A DNA stretch of 64,000 bases from Phylloscopus collybita (GCA_027886175.1 JAJNNQ010000031.1:1340501-1404500), one strand, 5' to 3'. Positions 1 to 12,261 are shown, counted from the first letter of the stretch. Numbers and translations are program-made. The notes: generated by a model from the sequence alone, not told the origin.

Positions 1-834
1 GGCCTGCACCCAAGGTGGAACCAAAATGGTCACAGAATGGACACAAAATGGGCACAAGATGGACACAAAATGGGCACAAAATGGATCCAAAATGGGCACA
101 AAATGGATCCAAAATGGGCACAAAATGGACACAAAATGGTCACAGAATGGTCACAAAATGGTCACAAAATGGTCACAAGATGGACACAAAATGGTCACAA
201 AATGGTCACAAATGGACACAAAATGGACCCAGAATGGTCGCAAAATGTCTGCCTGCTCACCAGATTTTTCCAAAGGAGGTGAATCCCTCCTGGTGGGATA
301 TGGATCCAGGTCTTGATGCCTTGGGAAGGCTGAGCTGGAGCAGAGACTGGGCAGAGCCAGAGAATAAAGCAGAGATTTATTGAAAGGCCTTTGGGGTACA
401 GCTTGGGCAGGGCAGGGCCTGGCCAGGGCTGCACCCAAGGTGGAACCAAAATGATCAAAAAAATGGACCCAAAATGGACCCAAAATGGTCACACAATGAT
501 CACAAAATGGACACAAAATGGTCACAAAATGGACAAACAGTCAGGAGGTCTGACCCTTTGCTCAGTTGTGGCCCATTTGCACATTGGGGTTGAATTGCCC
601 AGTCCCAGCCCCAGCTGATGCAGTCCCACCCTTCTTGTTTTCTCCCTCCAGCCCCCGCTGTTTGTGCTCTGGGGCTGAACACTTGTCCCAGCTGTGCTTG
701 GGGTGCAGCAGGAACAGGATTTGTTTTGTGTCCCTGCTCTGTGCAGAGCTGAGTGCCCCTGAGTGTGAGGCTGAGAGCTGCACCCTGGACAGCACAGAAC
801 CTGAAACACGTGGCAGAGAAAGCTGAAGGCATCA
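1..834 (-). mobile_element. LTR-like dispersed repeat, copy 1 (cut by window start)
   Basis: Read on the minus strand it begins TGATGCCTTCAG at 834. It runs through a unique part of about 300 bp and an 11-bp minisatellite (449-533). It then carries AATAAA polyadenylation-type sequence near 362 and an inverted TGATGCC/GGCATCA match at 314, and enters a second 11-bp minisatellite block to position 26. The same unit occurs at 7405 and 11433 on the + strand. The TG...CA ends and single polyA signal suggest an endogenous retroviral LTR. No retroviral coding sequence is attached. Class is not determined. Confidence 0.55.
26..245. repeat. 11-bp minisatellite inside the LTR-like repeat
   Basis: About twenty copies of AAAATGGACAC with variants (GTCAC, GGCAC, GATCC). 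Because 11 is not a multiple of three, all three + frames are open and give the same rotating KWTQNGHKM-like peptide. This explains three overlapping open frames that are not genes. A smaller block of the same unit is at 449-533. Confidence 0.9.
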
Positions 835-1914
835 ATGGAAGCAGGGCAGCCCTGGATGGAGCAGAGTGAGCAGCTCCTCCCCACTTCCAACCAACATTCC
901 ATGGATTCCCCATCCCCAACCAGCTATTCCAATGAAAATGACATCCCAAATGTCACCATGCTGGGAGCTGAGCCTCTGGACAGAAATCATTCACAAAAAA
1001 ACCCCCATTCCATGGTGTGGGATTAACACAGAGATCCCCGCCCTGCCAATTCTGGGTTTGGTGATATCCAGGGAATCTTGGACACCAAAAAATGGGAGGA
1101 AAAGTCCCAAAAGGGAAGGAAAACTCCAAAAAAGAGGAGGAAAACTCCCAAAACTTAACGCTAGATCTGAAATCCTGGAGTAAAAGAAGTTTTTACCCCA
1201 AATGCACATCCCACTGGATAGGGGGAGGTTGACTTGAACCACGGAGCTCCTCTTGCCCTAAAAATTAACCAGCAAAAAATTCCCTGCAAATTAGGGAATT
1301 CCAAAAAGATGGTTTAGTGAAAACCAAGGATTTCTCTTCAACTTAAAAAGATTTTTCTCCAGCACCAAAATTTCTCTTCCAAACAAAGATTTCTCTTCCC
1401 AGCTGAGGGAGGTTGAGCTCTGCCGAAAATTCCTGGAAGAAAACCGGGTTTTGGGGAACCCTGGAATCCTTGTAGAGCAGATTCCCAGCTCTGCACACCT
1501 ATAAATCCCCCTTTTTTTTTTCCCCACTGGAAGTATTTTGTCAGATCAGGAAGGCTCAGCTAGGAAAGGGATGTTCGGTCTGCACGGAGTTGTAAACACG
1601 GAGTTGTAAATATTCCATGGAAACAACCCAGCTACTCTTGGATTTTATGTATGCAGACAAAATGAGACAAGTTGTCCTTCCAGTGCCAAATTTTCCAGCT
1701 GGGATCTCATTTGAGCAGCTCCACTCTGGGTTTTTATTGAGCCATCCCTTTGTATCCCGATGGAAAGGAACAGGAGAGAGGGAAAAATGGTGTTTCATTG
1801 GTCTCCAAGTGCTTCCAGCTGCTCTCTCCAATTTTAGGGAATTCCAGCCCCACTGGGAGCCCAGGGGTTTCATCCCTCCAAACCCAGCTCCCCTCAGCAA
1901 GGATTTGGTGTTGT
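835..1914. other. Intergenic, nothing recognised
   Basis: Ordinary AT/GC-mixed sequence with short A- and T-runs. No exon-like segment, RNA gene or known repeat was recognised. Confidence 0.5.
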
Positions 1915-2170
1915 TTCATGGAATGGTGGAATGGTTTAGGCTGGAAAAGTCCTTCAGGATACCGGACAGGACACAGGGAATGGCTCTCACTGCCAGAGGA
2001 CCGGGCTGGCTGGGAGATTGGGAATTGGGAATTCCTGGCTGGAATGGAATTCCCAGAGCAGCTGGAGCAGCCTGGGACAGTGAGAGATGTCTCTGCCCAT
2101 GGCAGGGAGGGAAATAAATGGGATTTAAGGTCCTTTCCACCCCAAACCATCCCATAATTCCACGGAATCT
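1915..2170 (+). mobile_element. CR1 LINE fragment (3' part)
   Basis: Contains the standard CR1 3' landmarks in order: GGACACAGGGAATGGC, GGAATTCCCAGAGCAGCTG, CAGCCTGGGACAGTG, and the terminal CCTTTCCACCCCAAACCAT with ATTC repeats. The copy is 5'-truncated, as is usual for CR1. Confidence 0.8.
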
Positions 2171-2964
2171 CAGTGTGTGTTGTCCAACCTGCTTGAGGAA
2201 GGTTAAACCCCTGCAGCAGAGCAAATCCTGGGATTAAATCCAACTTTTGGGATTACATTTCTCCTCCTGGGACACATCCATTTAAACAAACCTGGATGGG
2301 CACCCTGAACATAAACCCAGCGAAATCTCAAATATCCCAATGTTGGCTCCATTTCCCAACAGAGCCAAATCCTGTTATTAATTTTTAAGCCATCCAAACA
2401 TTTCTCTGGGCAGAAAAGCCTCAGGAATGAGTTTCTCCTGGAGTGACATCCATGGAAAATATCAAGAGCTGTGGAAGGAAGTAACAGATGTCACTCAGGC
2501 TCCCCTGCTCCCATCCCTAATTAAGTTGGGAACCAATCAGCTCTCATTAACATATGGAGCTTTTCCCAGCCATATTTCCTTGAGTTTAAAAATATCCCAT
2601 TCCCGCCACATGGGGAGTAACAGCTCAGGGAATATTTACCTTACAGCGATTGATTTGCATATTTAAATTTAATTTTTTTTTTTTTTTATGGATTTGGAAC
2701 CATTCTGATGCAAAAGGAAAAGGGACCCTCCAGGAGGAGGGAGCAGGAAGTGGCTGTGCAGCATTCCCAGGGAAGGCACATTTCTGGGAGCTGTTCCCAG
2801 GGTGGGAAGGGCGTCAATAACCCTTTTTTTGGGGAAAATTCTGTATACCCTTGGATTAGGCATGACAAAACAGGGGCTTGCCTGAATTTTTGGATCCTAG
2901 GAAAACGGGGGAAGGTCTCATACTAATTCGTGGGAGTTGTGCTGAGAATTTTGGGAATGATCAA

Positions 2965-3205
2965 ATCTATCCAGGGAGAACTTGGAGCTCCTTGCAGGGC
3001 CTGAAGGGGCTCCAGGAGAGGGACTGGGGACAAGGGCCGGAGGGACAGGACACAGGGAATGGCTCCCACTGGGAAAGGGGAGATTTAAATGGGATTGGAG
3101 GTGGAATGAGGGTGGGGAGGGGCTGGAATTCCCAGAGCAGCTGTGGCTGCCCCTGGATCGCTGGCAGTGCCCAAGGGCAGGCTGGAGCAGCCTGGGATAG
3201 CCAGG
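2965..3205 (+). mobile_element. CR1 LINE fragment
   Basis: Shows GGGCCTGAAGGGGCTCCAGG, GGACAGGACACAGGGAATGG, CCCAGAGCAGCTGTGGCTGC and GGCTGGAGCAGCCTGGG in CR1 order. Its 3' end is replaced by the GGATGGATCC minisatellite that follows directly. Confidence 0.8.
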
Positions 3206-3925
3206 GGGAATGGATCCAAAGGGATGGATCCCACAGGGGATGGATCCCAGGGGATGGATCCAAAGGGATGGATCCCAGGGGATGGATCCAAAGGAATGGA
3301 TCCCAGGGGATGGATCCTGGAGGGGATGGATCTGAAGGGATGGATCCCAGAGGGGATGGATCCCATGGGATGGATCCTGGAGGGAATGGATCCCAGGGGA
3401 TGGATCCAAAGGGATGGATCCCAGGGGATGGATCCTGGAGGGGATGGATCCTGGAGGGGATGGATCCAAAGGGATGGATCCCGGGGGGAGTGGATCCCAG
3501 GGGGGGTGGATCCCGGGGTGGGGTGGGGTGGGGTGTGGATCCCATGGGATGGATCCTGGAGGGAATGGATCCCAGGGGATAGATCCCAGAAGGAATGGAT
3601 CTGAAGGGATAGATCCCAGGGGATAGATCCCAGAGGGGATGGATCCCAGAGGGGGTGGATCCCAGGGGGGGTGGATCCCAGGGGATGGATCCTTAAGGGA
3701 ATGGATCCCAGGGGATGGATCCCAGGGCATGGATTGGAAGGGATGGATCCCAGGGGATAGATCCCAGAAGGAATGGATCCCAGGGCATGGATCCCAGGGC
3801 ATGGATCCCAGGGCATGGATTGGAATGGACAGATCTGAGGGAATGGATCCCAGGGGACGGATCTGAAGGCATGGATCCCAGGGGATGGACTGGAAGGGAT
3901 GGATCCCAGGGGCTGGGTGGCTGGG
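3206..3925. repeat. GGATGGATCCCAGG-type minisatellite
   Basis: About 720 bp of degenerate 13-19-bp units built on GGATGGATCC followed by CAGGG, AAAGG or TGGAGG. It gives long open frames on both strands (DPSPGIHPLGSIP-like), which are artefacts of the repeat. It starts exactly where a CR1 copy breaks off. Confidence 0.92.
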
Positions 3926-6900
3926 AGTTCAGCGAGGCGTGGCCTGATGCCTTGTGACATGGCGCTGCCCTGTGTGTGTCCCCATGGATCGCAGCTTCCC
4001 AGGACAATTGATTTTGGAGCGGGAGGGAACCCGGGGTTACGCAACTGCAGCAGCCAGCGGGGCATCACACACACCCGGAGCTTTCCCCTCTCTCCCAACC
4101 CTGATTTTGGCCGAAAAGAAATGAAAAATGTGCTTTCTCCTGGAATATTTCATGGAATTTTGGAGTCTCCCCGTGGGAGCAGCGGGACACGGCTGAGCCC
4201 AGGGACTGCAGCTGATTTTCCTCCCCTGCTGCCTTGGAGTGGCACACCAAAAATCCATCCGCTTCCAATATTGCCCCGGGGCAGCTCTTTTTTCCAGGCC
4301 ACTCTCCCGTCACATCCTTGCCTCTCTTGCTCAGTGGCTGCTTTCATTGTAAAAAACTGAATTACCCTCCACCCACCCCTTTTTGTCCCAAAAAACCCAC
4401 CAGAGACTGCAGAAAAACTCTGCTTCTGAGCTCTCTCAAGGCCGGGAATTTTGTCCTTTCCTCAGCTGCCTCCAGAATTTGGGTTTGAGAAGGAAATTCC
4501 TCTTGGAATTATCAATAATCCCTTAAATTTATTTTATATTTATGCAGTCAGGGTTACTTTAAATTGCCTTTATCCACCCAACACCTCCAGTTCCTGCACC
4601 ACATTCCTTTCCCGCTCCCATTTGGTGCTGGAGATGGGAATCAGCATGAGGAAAACACAGTTCCTCCCCTTAGATCCCAAATCCAGCTGGAATTTGGAAG
4701 CCCACCACCACCCTTTTCTCACATCAAATTCTCTCTCCTTAAGGAAAAATGCTGGAGCTTATTTAGGATTTCAGAGCCACTCCAGCACCCCGATGGAAAA
4801 ACCCAAAAGTGACCAAACTCCACGGAAATCACCCTGACTTGGGTGGGAAACGCTCCAGCTCTTGGCCATCATCACCTTCCCGTGGATTTAGGTATTCCTT
4901 GGACCCCCAAACCGGGAATTGTGAGAAAATAAAACATTCTTGGCCTGAAATCCAACAAATTTCAAGGCATTTTTGGAGGATCTGAGAGCACCTCTGGCTC
5001 TCTTACTCCTGAGTTTCTCCTTCAGCAGCGTTTGAGATGTGGAGATTCATGGAAAGAGGCCCCAGCCTGGCAGGGAAAAGCAGAACAGACTCATCCACAA
5101 CCTACCCTGGGCTTTTTTTTCCCCATCTTTTCAATCATTCCACCTTTTTTTGCCCAGTGGGATTCATCTCTCTGCTACTCCCAAGCCAATTTTCCCAGGA
5201 TGGATTCATGCCTTGACAGCTTTGGAATTGGAAAGTCCAACTCAACGACAGCAAAAAAGCAGCAAATAAAATCAATAACAAGCACAGCCGACTGAAAGAA
5301 AAACAGGGAAGATAATTTAAAAGAAGACTCAGAATTCAGGAATTTTCATGTTGTAGGAAAAACCGGTCAATTCCCTGGAAAGGCTTTGTCGGCACTGCTG
5401 GAGTTTTGTTTTAAAAGGAATAAAAAAATGCCACCAAGGTGGGCCAAGGTCTTTGCTTGCTCCTGATCTGAGGGAAAAATGAAGGGGGAAACCCCAATTT
5501 AATCCCCAGCAGATGTAAAATCTGCACTTTTCCCACTAAAACCTGGAAACTGCAGCTGCCTTTGACACCCCTCTGGTCTCACTGAAATGTCAGGGCCTCG
5601 CGCTCTGCAAAACCAGCAAAAAACACCACCAGGAACCCTGGAATGAGCTAAATCCCCACTGATTTATTTCCACACAAACCCCGGGACTGCAGCAGGACAA
5701 AAAACCAGTGACAGAAACCTTGGGAAAAGTTAAATTGATACTGAATTATTTCCACTTCTCCCACAGCAAAAGCAGGCCGAGGGCTCCAGGCCCACCCCAG
5801 CCAGGTGCTGCATCCCCTCAGGAAACAATTCCTTCCCAAAATTCCATGAAATTTTCCCTCTTCCAGCCCCTTTCCACCCTGTTTTCCTGACATTTAAGCC
5901 AACCCCAGCACCTCCAGAATAAACTGTGTTTTTGCAAAGTTTCCTTTTACACAGAACAACCATAAAATCCTCGCTGAAGGAGCTCCCGGTGTGGCTGCTC
6001 CCAGCTCCAACATTCCCAGAAAGAAACCAGGATTTAACCTTGGCTCCAACTTGTTTCATTTGGAATTTGGGAGAGGTTTATCCATGCAAACTCAGGAAGT
6101 TCCCCAGCTGTTGGATGTGGGGAAAATTCATTATTTGCACTCTTAACATTCCCACTGATTTTTTTACTCCCCACATATTCCCCTTTTCCCCATCAGCGTT
6201 TTCTCATTTTACTGGAATTTCTCCTCAAGGAAAATTCCTATTTAAAGCACAACATGGTTCCATGAATATTTCTTTAATGGAAATAATTTGGGCCTAAGCA
6301 GCAGTTTAGCAGCTGGAGAAAACAAATGGGGTTATTTTAAGCTCAGCTTTTGTGCTGCAGTGCAAGCCTAATTTCATTTTATAATAAAGCCAAATTCTTA
6401 TGATACTTGGAGAAATATTTGGATGACTTTCCCAATTTTTTAATCTAATTCCTGCCAATTTATTTTGAAGGCTTTCATTTCAATTGTCATAACAAGCAGC
6501 AACATCCAACCTGGAACTGCACATCCAAGCTGTGGGAGGATCCCACACCAAAAACTGCTGGGAACAGCCAGAAATCTCTGATTTTATCTCAGTGCCTCAG
6601 TTCCCACTTGTCCAACAGCACAAAAAAAAAAAAAACCAACAACCTAAAAAAACCCAAAAAACCCCCCCCAAAAAACCAACCAACCAACCAAACAAAAAAA
6701 CCCCAAACCAGAACAGCAACCACCTCTAGAAAACTTAAAAAATAAAACTCAGATATTAGATATTAGAGGGATAACTAATATTTCAGTTAATTGGGAACAA
6801 AAGAATGCATGGAAGTGCTGGATTTAAACGCAAATTATTCACTTGGTTTAGGAGGGAAAAAATCCCTGCAGAGGTGAACTTTTGGGATCTTTTTTTATTT

Positions 6901-7400
6901 GATCTGGATGCATTTTGTTGGAAAAATAGATGTGGGAGCTTAGACTTAAACTGTTGGGACTCGGTGTCCTCATTAAGCACTAATTGCTCCTGTTTATCTG
7001 GCCAACATTTTTCAGTAGGTGAAGCTTTCCAAAATCCTTCTGTTCTCCTTTAAATCATCCCAGAAGATGTTGGAATAAAGGGAACAGCTTCAATTCTATT
7101 TTGGATTCATTTTGATTTAATCCCATGACGAAATCAAAATTCTCTGGGCAATGGAAGCCAAAATTCCCAGAGGAAATTGGATGTGTTTCGCCAGGAGGAA
7201 GTGGATGTTTCCTTAAAAACAATCTCAGTGCTTCATGCTCTTGGTCAAAGCACCTGATGTGGGACAAAATCTTTTTGGGAAAAGAGGATTCTGGCACAAA
7301 GGGTGACTGAGATTTTTTTGGAGCAGCCACCAGTGGGTTTGACGAGGGAGGAGCTCTAAAAACAGGAAAATGGGAAAGAACAGATTTGGGAATTGCAGCC
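3926..7400. other. Intergenic, no gene recognised
   Basis: About 3.5 kb without an identifiable exon or RNA gene. The only clear structure is an A/C-rich simple repeat with CCAA units at about 6625-6715. Short open frames here lack family resemblance. Confidence 0.5.
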
Positions 7401-7404
7401 AGAC

Positions 7405-7940
7405 TGATGCCTTCAGTTTTCTCTGCCACGTGTTTCAGGCTCTGTGCTGCCCAGGGTGCAGCTCTCAGCCTCACACTCAGGGGCACTCAGCTCTGCACAG
7501 AGCAGGGACACAAAACAAATCCTGTTCCTGCTGCACCCCAAGCACAGCTGGGACAAGTGTTCAGCCCCAGAGCACAAACAGCGGGGGCTGGAGGGAGAAA
7601 ACAAGAAGGGTGGGACTGCATCAGCTGGGGCTGGGACTGGGCAATTCAACCCCAATGTGCAACTGGGCCAGAACTGATCAAAGGGTGAGATCTCCTGACT
7701 GTTTGTCCATTTTGTGTCCATTTTTTGACCATTTTGTGTCCATTTTGTGGTCATTTTGGTTCCACCTTGGGTGCAGGCCTGGCCAGGCCCTGTCCTGCCC
7801 AAGCTGTACCCCAAAGGCCTTTCAATAAATCTCTGCTTTATTCTCTGGCTCTGCCCAGTCTCTGCTCCAGCTCAGCCTTCCCAAGGCATCAAGACCTGGA
7901 TCCATATCCCACCAGGAGGGATTCACCTCCTTTGGAAAAA
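7405..7940 (+). mobile_element. LTR-like dispersed repeat, copy 2
   Basis: Begins TGATGCCTTCAG at 7405, has a short 11-bp minisatellite block (about 7705-7760), AATAAA at about 7824, and the inverted terminal match GGCATCA at 7885-7891. AGAC lies on both sides (7401-7404 and 7892-7895), as for a target duplication. However, the next 49 bp to 7940 are also shared with copy 1, which conflicts with 7891 being the true end. Confidence 0.6.
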
Positions 7941-7987
7941 CCCCTCACAACCCTTTAACTCCAAGGGCTGGAGCCAGGCTGGGAGGG

Positions 7988-8281
7988 CTGGGAATGTTCC
8001 CCTGGAGAAGGGAAGGCTCCAGGGAGAGCTGGGAATGTTCCCCTGGAGAAGGGAAGGCTCCAGGGAGAGCTGGGAATGTTCTCCTGGAGAAGGGAAGGCT
8101 CCAGGGAGAGCTGGGAATGTTCTCCTGGAGAAGGGAAGGCTCCAGGGAGAGCTGGGAATGTTCCCCTGGAGAAGGGAAGGATCCAAGGAGAGCTGGGAAC
8201 GTTCCCCTGGAGAAGGGAAGGCTCCAGGGAGAGCTGGGAATGTTCCCCTGGAGAAGGGAAGGCTCCAGGGAGAGCTCCCAG
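7988..8281. repeat. 41-bp minisatellite, seven units
   Basis: Seven consecutive units spaced exactly 41 bp apart (7995, 8036, 8077, 8118, 8159, 8200, 8241), each TGTTCCCCTGGAGAAGGGAA followed by GGCTCCAGGGAGAGCTGGGA and A. The unit is part of the CR1 sequence that continues at 8281. The same unit recurs in other CR1 copies of this window (22520-22610 and 33355-33490). Confidence 0.95.
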
Positions 8282-8580
8282 CCCCTGGCAGGGCCTGAAG
8301 GGGCTCCAGGAGAGCTGCAGAGGGACTGGGGACAAGGGCTGGAGGGACAGGACACAGGGAATGGCTTCCCATTGGGAAAGGGGAAATTTAAATGGGATTT
8401 GAGACGGAATGAGGGTGGGGAGGGGCTGGGCTGGAATTCCCAGAGCAGCTGTGGCTGCCCCTGGATCCCTGGAAGTGCCCAAGGCCAGGCTGGAGCAGCC
8501 TGGGGCAGTGGAAGGTGTCCCTGGGGATAATCCTTAATATCTTTTCCAACCCCAGCTCTCCTGGGATTCCATCAAGTCCA
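8282..8580 (+). mobile_element. CR1 LINE fragment following the 41-bp array
   Basis: Continues directly from the minisatellite with GCAGGGCCTGAAGGGGCTCC, GGACAGGACACAGGGAATGG, CCCAGAGCAGCTGTGGCTGC, GGAAGTGCCCAAGGCCAGGC and the terminal CTTTTCCAACCCCAGCTC. Confidence 0.82.
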
Positions 8581-8700
8581 AACCCACACTTTTCTCTCTC
8601 CCTGTGGGTTTGTGGCCCAGGAAAATGCAGGGCAGGAAGAGCCTCTCTCCACTCCTTGCACACAAACACTGCCCACATTCCCAGCTTTCATTTCATCCGG
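8440..8700 (+). repeat. Local duplication, copy 1 (partner 9605-9890)
   Basis: The CR1 3' end plus non-CR1 sequence downstream (TGTGGGTTTGTGGCCCAGGA, CTCCACTCCTTGCACAC) occurs again in the same orientation 1.17 kb further on, with few differences. Because unique flank is included, this is a local duplication rather than two independent CR1 insertions. Confidence 0.85.
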
Positions 8701-9604
8701 GGTGGGAAATTTGCCAAAACCCAACATCCCCCTGCACCTCTCAGGCTCTTTTGGGATTAGCCTTAATTCCTTTTCCATGCTCAATGCCGAGCTGGAATGG
8801 AGCAATAACACCAAAAAGCTCCAAATTACACTGAATTTGGGGGGCTTGGAGCTGTGGAGCCCCAAAGGCGTTGGAATGTGATTCAATCCCACATTTCCCT
8901 CCCATTTCTGCTTCATTTCATCCCAGTTCTGGGGCTTCACATGGGAAAAGGATTTGTGCCCATCTCTCTCATCCACGGCTTTATTGGACTGAGGGTTACA
9001 CAGCCCCACAGCCTCATAAAACACAATCAGCTTTGGAAAATGCTTTTCCTGCCTTCCAGCCCACGGCACAAATCAGATTTCAGGGATAAGATCCAGCCCT
9101 GGCTTTATGAGGAGGAAAGGCATTAAACCAGGACTAAAATCGGAAGCAGACCAGCCTCAGGTTTATGTGGAGAAAGGATTGGGCTGTGCTTTAAAAAAGC
9201 ACTTCATGTACCTTCCCTCCCACTCAAATTCTACAATCCAGGGAAAATCTGGGCTCAGCAGCAGGAGGCTGCCCAAACACACAGACAGGTGAAGCATCTG
9301 CCCACAGAAAGATGCTCAGACCTGGCAGCATTCCCAGAGGTTGGAAGAAATCCTTGAAAAATTGTCAGCCGAGGCACAAAGGGCAGACGGAGGAAGGAGA
9401 GGGAGATGATAACAAGAAAAATTTGCTTTATTGAAGCTGTCTCTGCTAAAGAGGAAATGGCACCTCGAGGGCAGGAGAGCTTTGAAACGTCAGCTTCTCC
9501 TTGAAGAGACTTTTCCACCTGCTCCAGCCAGAGCAGCAGGAAAAGCCAGACCAAGGGAATTGTTACAGCCTAAATATTCAGGGAAGGGCACAAATGTTGT
9601 CCCA

Positions 9605-9890
9605 GAGGAGCTGTGGCTGTCCCTGGATCCCTGGAAGTGTCCAAGGCCAGGTTGGAGCAGCCTGGGAGAGCAGGAGATGCCCCTGCCCGTGGCAGGCTGG
9701 AATGGGAAAATCCTTAAAGTCTCTTCCAACCCCAACTTCCCTGGGATTCCATCAAGTCCAAACTCACATTTTTCTCTCTCCCTGTGGGTTTGTGGCCCAG
9801 GAAAATGCAGGCCCCAGGGCAGGAGGAGCCTCTCTCCACTCCTTGCACACGAACACTGCCCACATTCCCAACTTTCACCTCATGGCAGGG
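9605..9890 (+). repeat. Local duplication, copy 2 with CR1 3' end
   Basis: Partner of 8440-8700. It includes CR1 landmarks GGAGCTGTGGCTGTCCCTGG and GTCCAAGGCCAGGTTGGAGC, then the same unique flank with a small insertion (CCCCAGGGCAGGAGG). Confidence 0.85.
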
Positions 9891-11432
9891 CTGCCACTGG
9901 ATGGGATTTCAGTTTCCTGGGATGCTGGGGTTTACAAAAGCTCCATGTCCAGACCCCACCAGTCTGACCAGTCCAGCTCATGGCCTGAACTGGCCTTTTA
10001 CCCAAACCTAAATGATTTTTGGTGTTGCTCTGAGGCCAGAGGTTCCCCATCCCTCCTCTTTCTGCACCTGAGAGCTGAATTTCTGCCCTGAATTCCCACT
10101 TCCAGCAGAACCAAACCCATAGGCGAGCCAGGAGCATTTCCCAGGAGACCTGCAGAACACAAAAAGAGATTTATTTTGGATAAATCCACATTTCCTTCCC
10201 AGCTCTCTAAAATGAGGCTGAGGCACAGCAAGCACGGCTTGGATTTGAAATGAATTTTTCTCCACATGCCCTGGAATAGGATCCTGGGGATAAAACCAAC
10301 AGCAGAACAGGCAGCTCTCACTGCACTCCCAGGATTTGATTTATTGTGGAGCTTTAGCACTTCCATTGCTGAGAAAATACAGGAAAAGTGTGGAAATGCA
10401 AGTTAATATTGCACCCAGCAGCAACAACCCTTAGAGTGCTGCGAGAGCTGCAGCTCCCCTGGAATTGCCCTGCTGGGAGAGGCCTGGAGATGGAGATTTA
10501 TTCCTGTTGCTCCAGGATTTCCATCTGGGAGTAGAAAAGGCAGTTTTGGAAGTGCTGGGGTAAAGCAGCTTTTTGTCCTGACTGCTTTATTGCTTTAGGA
10601 GGGAACAGGACCATGGTTTCTTTTCTGGATTATAATTTGACATTTTCTTGCTAAAAAATGGATTTATTTCAAATCACTCCATGCACCTGGGAACCTCTCC
10701 CTTCCTGGAGGGGTCTCCGTTTTCATGGCATTCCCAAACATTCCCCTCACGGAATGCTCACCCTGTCCTTTTTAAGTGGTGAGGTGATCCTTGAGCTCTT
10801 CAGATCCTACAAATCACCACAAAATAGCAGAGCTGGCAGTGAAATGTCACAACACTCCTCCTTGAGCTTCTGCTGAACACTCATTTCCCAGATTTTCAGC
10901 AATTATGGGCAGCCAAACTTATCTAAAAACCCAAATTCAAGCCTGGTTTGACTCCTCTGACACCTTCAAAGGCAGAAATCTCCATCCCACACCCTTCAGG
11001 GATTTTTCCCTCCGTTGTCAGAACTTCCTCAGCCTTTCTAAACCACTCAGCATTGGCTCAGGGAATATTTCACAACAATTATTTGACAACTCAAGGAAGC
11101 GGGTTTGCCTCAGAGCTGTTCCAGGCTCTCCATGCAGCCAGAAGAAATCTGGGCCAGGAGAAACCCCAACCAAGGTGGAGAAAACAGGGAAAAGGGAGTG
11201 AAAACCATCCAGGGACAAGGAATGAAATCCCACAGCATGACAGCAGCCAGGACAAGGAATAAAACTCCATGGCAGCCATAGAATCAAATGTAAAATCATC
11301 AAGGCTGGCTCCAAGGTGGAGCCCAGCATTGTCCCACATCCCCCAGTGCTACATTCCTACAGCTTGGAAATCCCTCCAGGGATGGGAATTCTACCCCATG
11401 CCAGGGCTGGGGGAACTTTTTGGGAATGAAGC
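9891..11432. other. Intergenic, nothing recognised
   Basis: No exon, RNA gene or clear repeat recognised in this 1.5 kb. Confidence 0.45.
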
Positions 11433-12149
11433 TGATGCCTTCAGCTTTCTCTGCCATGTGTTCCAGGCTCTGTGCTGCCCAGGGTGCAGCTCTCAGCCTC
11501 ACACTCAGGGGCACTCAGCTCTGCACAGAGCAGGGACACAAAACAAATCCTGTTCCTGCTGCACCCCAAGCACAGCTGGGACAAGTGTTCAGCCCCAGAG
11601 CACAAACAGCGGGGGCTGGAGGGAGAAAACAAGAAGGGTGGGACTGCATCAGCTGGGGCTGGGACTGGGCAATTCAACCCCAATGTGCAAATGGGCCACA
11701 ACTGAGCAAAGGGTCAGACCTCCTGACTGTTTGTCCATTTTGTGTCCATTTTGTGTCCATTTTGTGACCATTCTGTGTCCATTTTGGGTCCATCTTGGGA
11801 CCATTTTGGGTCCATCTTGGGACCATTTTGGGTCCATTTTGGGTCCATTTTGTGACCATTCTGTGACCATTTTGGTTCCACCTTGGGTGCAGCCCTGGCC
11901 AGGCCCTGTCCTGCCCAAGCTGTACCCCAAAGGCCTTTCAATAAATCTCTGCTTTATTCTCCAGCTTTGTCCAGTCTCTGGTGACCAGGCAGATATTTTA
12001 TGCCTATTTTGGGTCCATTCTGTGTCTATCTTGTGACCATTTTGTGTTCATTTTGGGTGCAGGCCTGACCAGGCCCTGTCCTACCCAAGGTGTACTCTAA
12101 AGGCCTTTCAATAAATCTCTGCTTTATTCTCTGGCTCTGCCCAGTCTCA
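11433..12149 (+). mobile_element. LTR-like dispersed repeat, copy 3
   Basis: Starts TGATGCCTTCAGC at 11433 and has a long 11-bp minisatellite (about 11730-11880). Two AATAAATCTCTGC polyA-type segments occur (near 11940 and 12110), because the downstream half is repeated once with a shortened spacer. It is followed directly by a GGAA microsatellite. Confidence 0.6.
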
Positions 12150-12156
12150 GATGGAT

Positions 12157-12261
12157 GGAAGGAAGGAAGGAAGGAAGGAAGGAAGGAAGGAAGGAAGGAA
12201 GGAAGGAAGGAAGGAAGGAAGGAAGGAAGGAAGGAAGGAAGGAAGGAAGGAAGGAAGGAAG
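12157..12261. repeat. (GGAA)n microsatellite, about 26 copies
   Basis: Uninterrupted GGAA tetranucleotide run. It gives EGRK/LPSF open frames on both strands that are not genes. Long GGAA arrays can bind ETS-family factors in other genomes; there is no sign of that role here. Confidence 0.99.

Noticed and set aside
15..383. Three overlapping + strand open frames with KWTQNGHKM-like repeats
   Set aside because: They are translations of the 11-bp minisatellite in all three frames, with no start context or family match.
2918..4098. Long open frames (up to 337 codons) rich in DPSPGIHPLGSIP or GWIPGDGS
   Set aside because: Direct translation of the GGATGGATCC minisatellite on both strands; not a gene.
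7994..8530. 178-residue + frame (MFPWRREGSRESWE repeats)
   Set aside because: Comes from the 41-bp minisatellite and the following CR1 copy.
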